Source of the DNA: Christensenella minuta
Lineage (GTDB): Bacteria > Bacillota > Clostridia > Christensenellales > Christensenellaceae
Direction of reading: 5' to 3'
Length of the DNA stretch: 64,000 nucleotides
NCBI RefSeq assembly: GCF_003628755.1
Contig: NZ_CP029256.1
Coordinates: forward strand, 1,383,585-1,447,584
Every line of letters begins with the position of its first letter. The stretch's first letter is position 1. A program made the position numbers and the translations under genes. The notes under the pieces are model-generated. The model searched no databases. It was not told the DNA's origin and saw only the letters and a list, made by a program, of their open reading frames with translations. Shown here piece by piece: positions 58,941 to 64,000 of the stretch.

Positions 58941-61900
58941 TCAGCTTTTCCGGCGGCGCAGCTTAATCCCACCCAGAAATTCCAGAAAAGCGTTCGTGTC
59001 GAATCCCCGCTCCGTCCTGTAGACAAGCACCGGCGGAGTCGACGGTCTCAGTATAACATCATTTGCGCGTCCGCTCACCATTTTTAACAGTTTCTTTACA
59101 TTCGGGTTTACCGTTTCCGAATACTTGAGCTCGATCCCGTCCGCTTTCTTAATCACGCTGGCGATTCCCGCGGCGGCCGCATAGCTTTTCACCGCCGCCG
59201 TAACGATCAGGTTATTGACCTCTTTCGGAATTTTTCCATAGCGGTCGGCGATCTCCTTTGCCGCAGATTTCGCATCCGCCACCGTTTTGATCTTGGAGAT
59301 CAGCTTGTAAATATCCATTTTGTCCGTCTGGTTGCTGATATAGCTGTCCGGGATATAGGCCGGCACGCCGAGTTCCACCGCGGTTTCAAAATCCGCTTCC
59401 ACATGCCTGCCTTTTGCCGTCATAACCGCTTCGCGCATCAGTTTGCAATACATCGCATATCCTACGGTAGCCATATGCCCGCTCTGCTCCGGCCCGAGCA
59501 GGTTTCCTGCGCCGCGGATCTGCAGGTCTCTCATGGCGATCTTAAAACCGCTGCCAAGCTGCGTAAACTCGCGGATCGCCGCCATACGCTTTGCCGCGTT
59601 TTCCTTCATACTGCCGTCGCCGAGGTAGGTAAAATACGCATAGGCGTTTTTATCCGAACGGCCCACCCTCCCTTTCAACTGGTAAAGCTGGGAAAGGCCG
59701 AATTTATCAGCTTCATATACGATGATCGTATTCACGCTCGGGATGTCGATGCCGCTCTCAATGATCGTCGTGCATACGAGCACGTCATATTCCCCGTCAA
59801 TAAACCCGCCGACCACGCGTTCCAGCTCGGCTTCGCTCATCTGGCCATGCGCCGCCGCGACCCGGGCTTCGGGTACGTTTCGTTTCACGTCGGCCACAAG
59901 TTGATCCATTTCGTTGATCCTGCGGCACACGAAGTAGGCCTGCCCGCCCCGGTCGATCTCGCGCATGACTGCGTCGCGCAGCAGACCGTCCGAATAGCGC
60001 ATCACGTAGGAATACGGCTGCTTGCGCATGGAAGGAGGCGTATCGAGCGTGCTCATATCGCGGATACCGACCAAAGACATTTCGAGCGTACGCGGGATCG
60101 GCGTTGCCGAAAGGGTCAACACGTCTACGCTTTGCTTTAAAAGCTTAATCTTCTCTTTGTGCGTTACGCCAAAGCGCTGCTCTTCATCCACGATCAGAAG
60201 TCCCAGATCATTGAATTTCACATCATTGGAAAGCAGCCGGTGGGTGCCGATAATAATATCGATCTTCCCCCGCCTCAGGTCTTCGAGCACCTGCTTGTGC
60301 CGTCCTTTGGAAAAACGGGTCAGGCCCGCGATGGTCACGGGGAAATCGCGGAACCGTTCGCGAAAGGTCTTCAGGTGCTGCCGGGCAAGCAGCGTCGTCG
60401 GCACAAGTACCGCCACCTGTTTGCCGTCCGTTACAGCCTTCATAGCCGCGCGCATGGCGACCTCCGTTTTGCCGTATCCCACGTCGCCGAGGAGCAGCCG
60501 GTCCATAACGCGCGGGGATTCCATATCTTTTTTGATCTCCTCGATACTCTGGAGCTGTCCTTCCGTCTCCTCATATTCAAAGGAATCCTCGAACTGATTT
60601 TGCCAAACCGTGTCCTCCGGGAAGGCGTGTCCCTTGCTTTCAAACCGCTGTGCATACAGGTCCACAAGATCGAAGGCAAGCTTCAGGGCCGATTCGCGCG
60701 CCTTTGTTTTGGCGGCCTCCCACTCGCGTCCGCCGAGCTTGGAAAGCTGGGGCGGCGCGTCCTCGCTGCCGATATATTTCTGTACGCGGTCGATCTGCGC
60801 GGTCGGGATATAAAGCTTGTCTCCCCCGCGGTATTCAATCTCCATATATTCCGCGACCGTCCCGCCCGCCTCTAGCGTTTTAAGTCCAAGGTATTTACCC
60901 TTGCCGTGCACGTCATGCACCACAAAGTCTCCCGGGGAAAGGTCGCTGAAAATATCCTCCTCCGCGTGCTGGCGCTGCTTTTTGACGGGCGCTTTTTTCA
61001 CGCGGCCATAGATATCATTCGCACCCAGCACAAGAAGTTTTCCCGAAGGAATCTCGAACCCATAGGAAACATAATCCCCGCTGACAGAAAGCGGCGCAGA
61101 CATCGCTTTTTCCACAGGCGCGATCACATCCAGCTCCGCGAGGGCGGAAGAAAGCGCCTGCGCCTTGCCTCCCGCGAACATGCGCACGGAATATCCGTGT
61201 TCCCTCCGGTCCAGGAGGTCTCTCACAAGTTGGTCTATACGGCCGCGGTATTCCACCGCCCCGTGCATATCCATATCGACCTCGCTCACCGTCTTAAGCC
61301 GCGCATTTTTGGTCCCCGCCATATCAATGACATCCGCTGTTTTATTCTGAATGAGCGCCCGCAGTTCGCCCATGCTTTCGCCCTGTATGGGAAAGGCCTC
61401 GCCCTCCGCCACAAGGTGGGCCGCTATGTCTGCAAACTCCGTCAGGATGCGTTTGGCCTCGCCGTATATCCGTTCAAAGTCGTCGAACATCAGGATCGCA
61501 TCCGGAAAATAATCCGCGATATACGCGGGGGTAAACATCACCGGCAGGAAGGTATCGGCATTCTCAAAGCTGCCGTATTCCTCCACATCCGCCATGATGC
61601 TGTCCGCAAGCCTTTTGTTTTCCTGTTTTCCGAGATAGGCAGACAGTTTTTCCTTTTCCTCTTCGCCGAGGACAACCTCGCGCGCCGGGGGCAGTCGGTA
61701 TTCCTCCATCGGTTTTCCCGCCGACCGCTGTGTTTCACTGTCAAAGGTACGGATGCTCTCCACCTCATCATCAAAAAACGTAACGCGCAGGGGCATTTTT
61801 GAATCCGGCGGATAAATGTCGAGTATTTCCCCGCGCCGCGCAAATTCGCCGCGCGAATATACGGTGCCCACGCGTTCATATCCGTTTCTCGCGAGCTCCT

Positions 61901-62339
61901 GCATCAGGAACTCGCCGTCATAGCTCTTGCCCGCCTCAATCAGCAGGCAGGTCCCGTCAAATTTTTCTTTGGGAACAAGTTTCCCGAGGAAGGCGCGAAT
62001 CGAAAGGAACACTGGCTTTTTTATTATTCCGGCATTTTTCATGACCTTTACGCGCACAAGCTCTTCTTCGCGCCCCTTGGCCTGTGCCGCGCGGATAGAA
62101 TAATCGTTTTCCGGGAAGAGCACGCCCGCCGCCGCCGCGTATTCACGCGCCGCCTGCTCCGTATTTGTGACGCACAATACCTGCCGCCCCGAGCCCCTTG
62201 CGGCGGCTTCCGCAAAATAAGGCTTCGCATGCGGGGTGACGCCAAAAACCGAGCAGGGCAATTGCCCTCCCCGGATACATTTCAGTACATCCTGGAACGC
62301 GCCGCTTTTTGCGATCAGCGGACTTACCGCGTCATTCAA
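58941..62339 (-). CDS. mfd: Transcription-repair coupling factor Mfd
   Basis: 1132 residues. UvrB-like N-terminal modules, RNA-polymerase-interacting CarD-like domain about 460-540 (GDFVVHDVHGKGKYLGLKTL), SF2 helicase motor (LLLGDVGYGKTEVAMRAAM; IIGTHRLL; VDEEQRFG; IPRTLEMSL; GRVGRSDKNAYAYF) and C-terminal D7. It dislodges polymerase stalled at lesions and recruits UvrA. Gene order pth-mfd is conserved. Confidence 0.97.
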   Translation of the reverse strand: MNDAVSPLIAKSGAFQDVLKCIRGGQLPCSVFGVTPHAKPYFAEAAARGSGRQVLCVTNTEQAAREYAAAAGVLFPENDYSIRAAQAKGREEELVRVKVMKNAGIIKKPVFLSIRAFLGKLVPKEKFDGTCLLIEAGKSYDGEFLMQELARNGYERVGTVYSRGEFARRGEILDIYPPDSKMPLRVTFFDDEVESIRTFDSETQRSAGKPMEEYRLPPAREVVLGEEEKEKLSAYLGKQENKRLADSIMADVEEYGSFENADTFLPVMFTPAYIADYFPDAILMFDDFERIYGEAKRILTEFADIAAHLVAEGEAFPIQGESMGELRALIQNKTADVIDMAGTKNARLKTVSEVDMDMHGAVEYRGRIDQLVRDLLDRREHGYSVRMFAGGKAQALSSALAELDVIAPVEKAMSAPLSVSGDYVSYGFEIPSGKLLVLGANDIYGRVKKAPVKKQRQHAEEDIFSDLSPGDFVVHDVHGKGKYLGLKTLEAGGTVAEYMEIEYRGGDKLYIPTAQIDRVQKYIGSEDAPPQLSKLGGREWEAAKTKARESALKLAFDLVDLYAQRFESKGHAFPEDTVWQNQFEDSFEYEETEGQLQSIEEIKKDMESPRVMDRLLLGDVGYGKTEVAMRAAMKAVTDGKQVAVLVPTTLLARQHLKTFRERFRDFPVTIAGLTRFSKGRHKQVLEDLRRGKIDIIIGTHRLLSNDVKFNDLGLLIVDEEQRFGVTHKEKIKLLKQSVDVLTLSATPIPRTLEMSLVGIRDMSTLDTPPSMRKQPYSYVMRYSDGLLRDAVMREIDRGGQAYFVCRRINEMDQLVADVKRNVPEARVAAAHGQMSEAELERVVGGFIDGEYDVLVCTTIIESGIDIPSVNTIIVYEADKFGLSQLYQLKGRVGRSDKNAYAYFTYLGDGSMKENAAKRMAAIREFTQLGSGFKIAMRDLQIRGAGNLLGPEQSGHMATVGYAMYCKLMREAVMTAKGRHVEADFETAVELGVPAYIPDSYISNQTDKMDIYKLISKIKTVADAKSAAKEIADRYGKIPKEVNNLIVTAAVKSYAAAAGIASVIKKADGIELKYSETVNPNVKKLLKMVSGRANDVILRPSTPPVLVYRTERGFDTNAFLEFLGGIKLRRRKS

Positions 62340-62362
62340 TTCATACTCCCTTCGCCTTTAAA

Positions 62363-62920
62363 TTATGGTCCGTTAAACCTTGCCTGCGCTTTTGAAACGC
62401 CTTCCAACACGATGCATTCGCAGGCGTCGGCTGCACGGCCGAACATTTCCTGCGCCTGCCCGTGCTTTTCCTTTTCAAATTTCCCAAGCACGTGCTGGAT
62501 CAGATTCCCTTCCGGTTTCCCAATCCCGATCCGGATGCGCGGGAAATCGCCCGATCCGGTGTAGCCTAGAATCGAACGCATGCCATTGTGCGTGCCCGCA
62601 CTGCCTTTTTCGCGAATCCGCAGCGTACCAAAGGGAAGGTCGATATCGTCATACAGCACGATCAGTTGGGAAAGATCGGCGTTATAATAATTGAGGATGC
62701 CGTCCACCGCATAGCCGCTGTTGTTCATAAACGTTGTCGGCCGGATCAGCATCACTTTCTCATTGCCGATCATCCCCTGGCCGGCGTGAGCGTCAAATTT
62801 GGTCGCTTTCAATTTAACGCCGTGGCGCTTGGCAAGAATATCCAATACCTGAAAGCCGGCATTATGCCGCGTATTTTTATATTTCAGCCCTGGATTTCCG
62901 AGCCCTGCGATAAAATACAT
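62363..62920 (-). CDS. pth: Peptidyl-tRNA hydrolase
   Basis: 185 residues. MYFIAGLGNPGLKYKNTRHN with catalytic His in TRHNAGF, MLIRPTTFMNNSGYAV, YDDIDLPFGTLRIREKGSAGTHNGMRSI: the full Pth signature. Start is the ATG after CGGAGGG; longer frames would add unrelated low-complexity sequence. It releases peptides from stray peptidyl-tRNA. Confidence 0.97.
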   Translation of the reverse strand: MYFIAGLGNPGLKYKNTRHNAGFQVLDILAKRHGVKLKATKFDAHAGQGMIGNEKVMLIRPTTFMNNSGYAVDGILNYYNADLSQLIVLYDDIDLPFGTLRIREKGSAGTHNGMRSILGYTGSGDFPRIRIGIGKPEGNLIQHVLGKFEKEKHGQAQEMFGRAADACECIVLEGVSKAQARFNGP

Positions 62921-63073
62921 AAATCCCTCCGAACCTGCGGGACGCGTCGCAGCCCGCCCTCTTTGCTTGCTTTCGGCGGCGGCTCCTTTTCCCCGCACGA
63001 CCCGTTCCCACTGGGCTCGTACGGGGCTTCCTGCCGCCTTTGCTCCGCGCGCCGTTCCTCTCAATAATTTCGC

Positions 63074-64000
63074 TTATTTCCGCTTATCTTTCCAGTCTGT
63101 CTTTATAGTCTGGCGGCTTCGCGCGATCGCAAAGGCGTTATTCGGAATATCTTCCGTGATTGTGGAACCCGCCGCGATATACACGCCTTCTCCCACGCTG
63201 ACCGGAGAGATCAGGTTGGTGTTGCAGCCGATAAACGCATCATCGCCCACCGACGTACGGAATTTGTTTTTCCCGTCATAATTTACGACCACAACGCCGC
63301 AGCCCACATTGATCCCTTTGCCAAAATCGGAATCCCCGATATAGGTAAGATGCGATACCTTGGTTCCGTCTCCGATCGTCGAATTTTTGATCTCTACAAA
63401 ATCCCCGATCCGGCAATGGCTGCCAATATGCGAACCCGGACGCACATACGCATTGGGTCCAACGGTAGAATGCTCACCGATCTCCGCTTCCAGAACAACC
63501 GAATTTTGCACCTGCGTGCCGTTTCCAACAACGCTGTCCCTGATGCGCGAACCGGGATAAAGAATCACGTCTTCGCCGATCCGCGTATTCCCCTCGAGGG
63601 TTACGTTCGGATAGATAACCGTATCCTGCCCGATCTCGCAGTCTGCGTCAATATAGGTGTTTTTCGGATCGATCAGCGTTATGCCGTTACGCATATGCCG
63701 CGCGAGGATCCGTTCGCGAAGAATTTCAGATATCTGCGCAAGCTGCGCCCGGTCGTTCACGCCCATACATTCACGCGCATCCTCCGCAATATACGCGCCC
63801 ACTTTTTCGCCTTTCGCATTCAGCAGGCCAACGATATCCGTAAGATAGTATTCCCCCTGCGCGTTTGCCGGTTTGATTTCCTTTAAGCATTCCAGTAAAA
63901 ACGGCGTACCTACACAGTAGCACGAGGCATTGACCTCGGTAATTTCGCGTTGTTCCTGCGTCGCGTCCTTTTCCTCTACGATGGCCGTTACGTCTCCCAG
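63074..64000 (-). CDS. glmU: GlmU (UDP-GlcNAc pyrophosphorylase/acetyltransferase), C-terminal part
   Basis: Visible 308 residues run off the right edge. The first residues (AQGEYYLTDIVGLL) are the end of the uridylyltransferase domain; the rest is a left-handed beta-helix of hexapeptide repeats (YIDADCEIGQDTVIYPN) with HLTYIGDSDFGKGINVGCGV and NYDGKNKF, the acetyltransferase active-site region. GlmU makes UDP-GlcNAc for the wall. A 153-base gap to pth follows; no prs gene is present. Confidence 0.95.
   Translation of the reverse strand: MGDVTAIVEEKDATQEQREITEVNASCYCVGTPFLLECLKEIKPANAQGEYYLTDIVGLLNAKGEKVGAYIAEDARECMGVNDRAQLAQISEILRERILARHMRNGITLIDPKNTYIDADCEIGQDTVIYPNVTLEGNTRIGEDVILYPGSRIRDSVVGNGTQVQNSVVLEAEIGEHSTVGPNAYVRPGSHIGSHCRIGDFVEIKNSTIGDGTKVSHLTYIGDSDFGKGINVGCGVVVVNYDGKNKFRTSVGDDAFIGCNTNLISPVSVGEGVYIAAGSTITEDIPNNAFAIARSRQTIKTDWKDKRK

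Overview
The window looks like chromosomal DNA of a Gram-positive, moderately GC-rich Clostridia-type Firmicute. Evidence for this: a zinc-type L33 gene beside secE-nusG, the glmU-pth-mfd-(prsA)-mazG-S4 gene order, short type-3 ProS, L7Ae-like YbxF next to rpsL, canonical TTGACA/TATAAT promoters with 17-bp spacers, strong AGGAGG ribosome-binding sites, and secreted proteins ending in a TGD-membrane-RRxAGK tail. A Christensenella-like relative is my guess, from overall flavour only; no rRNA is present to test it.

Layout. 1-0.8 kb: 5' part of an MMPL/RND exporter gene, divergent from a TetR-type regulator (0.9-1.5 kb). 1.6-3.9 kb: membrane-bound Cache-GGDEF-EAL protein with a degenerate GGDEF and intact EAL. 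3.9-6.6 kb (minus): nitroreductase, flavodoxin, ProS. 6.7-14.9 kb: a surface-protein island, made of a 1258-residue secreted papain-like (C1) protein whose catalytic halves are in permuted order, a LytTR response regulator and GHKL histidine kinase arranged tail to tail, and a repeat-built secreted protein. 15.1-18.2 kb (minus): cobalamin-type ABC importer behind a cobalamin riboswitch. 18.3-26.6 kb (plus): argC-argB-argD behind tandem ARG boxes, carB, a GNAT, and small membrane/HTH genes. 26.9-64 kb is entirely minus strand: rpmG-secE-nusG-rplK-rplA, a glycosyltransferase, a 1704-residue adhesin under a c-di-GMP-I riboswitch, then (reading right to left) rpoB-rpoC, a Cys-rich membrane protein, ybxF-rpsL-rpsG-fusA-tuf; upstream of rpoB lie S4-ispDF-propeller-radA-yacL, HU, mazG, prsA, mfd, pth and the 3' part of glmU.

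How parts may work together (inference): the EAL protein would hydrolyse c-di-GMP, and the c-di-GMP-I riboswitch would set transcription of the large adhesin, so this window may contain both an enzyme and an effector of one signalling circuit. The LytTR system sits between two secreted proteins and candidate binding motifs lie at their promoters. The ribosomal and RNA polymerase genes are conserved, but their block order is rearranged and rplJ-rplL are not between rplA and rpoB. No CRISPR array, tRNA, rRNA, transposase, sortase gene or prophage was seen.
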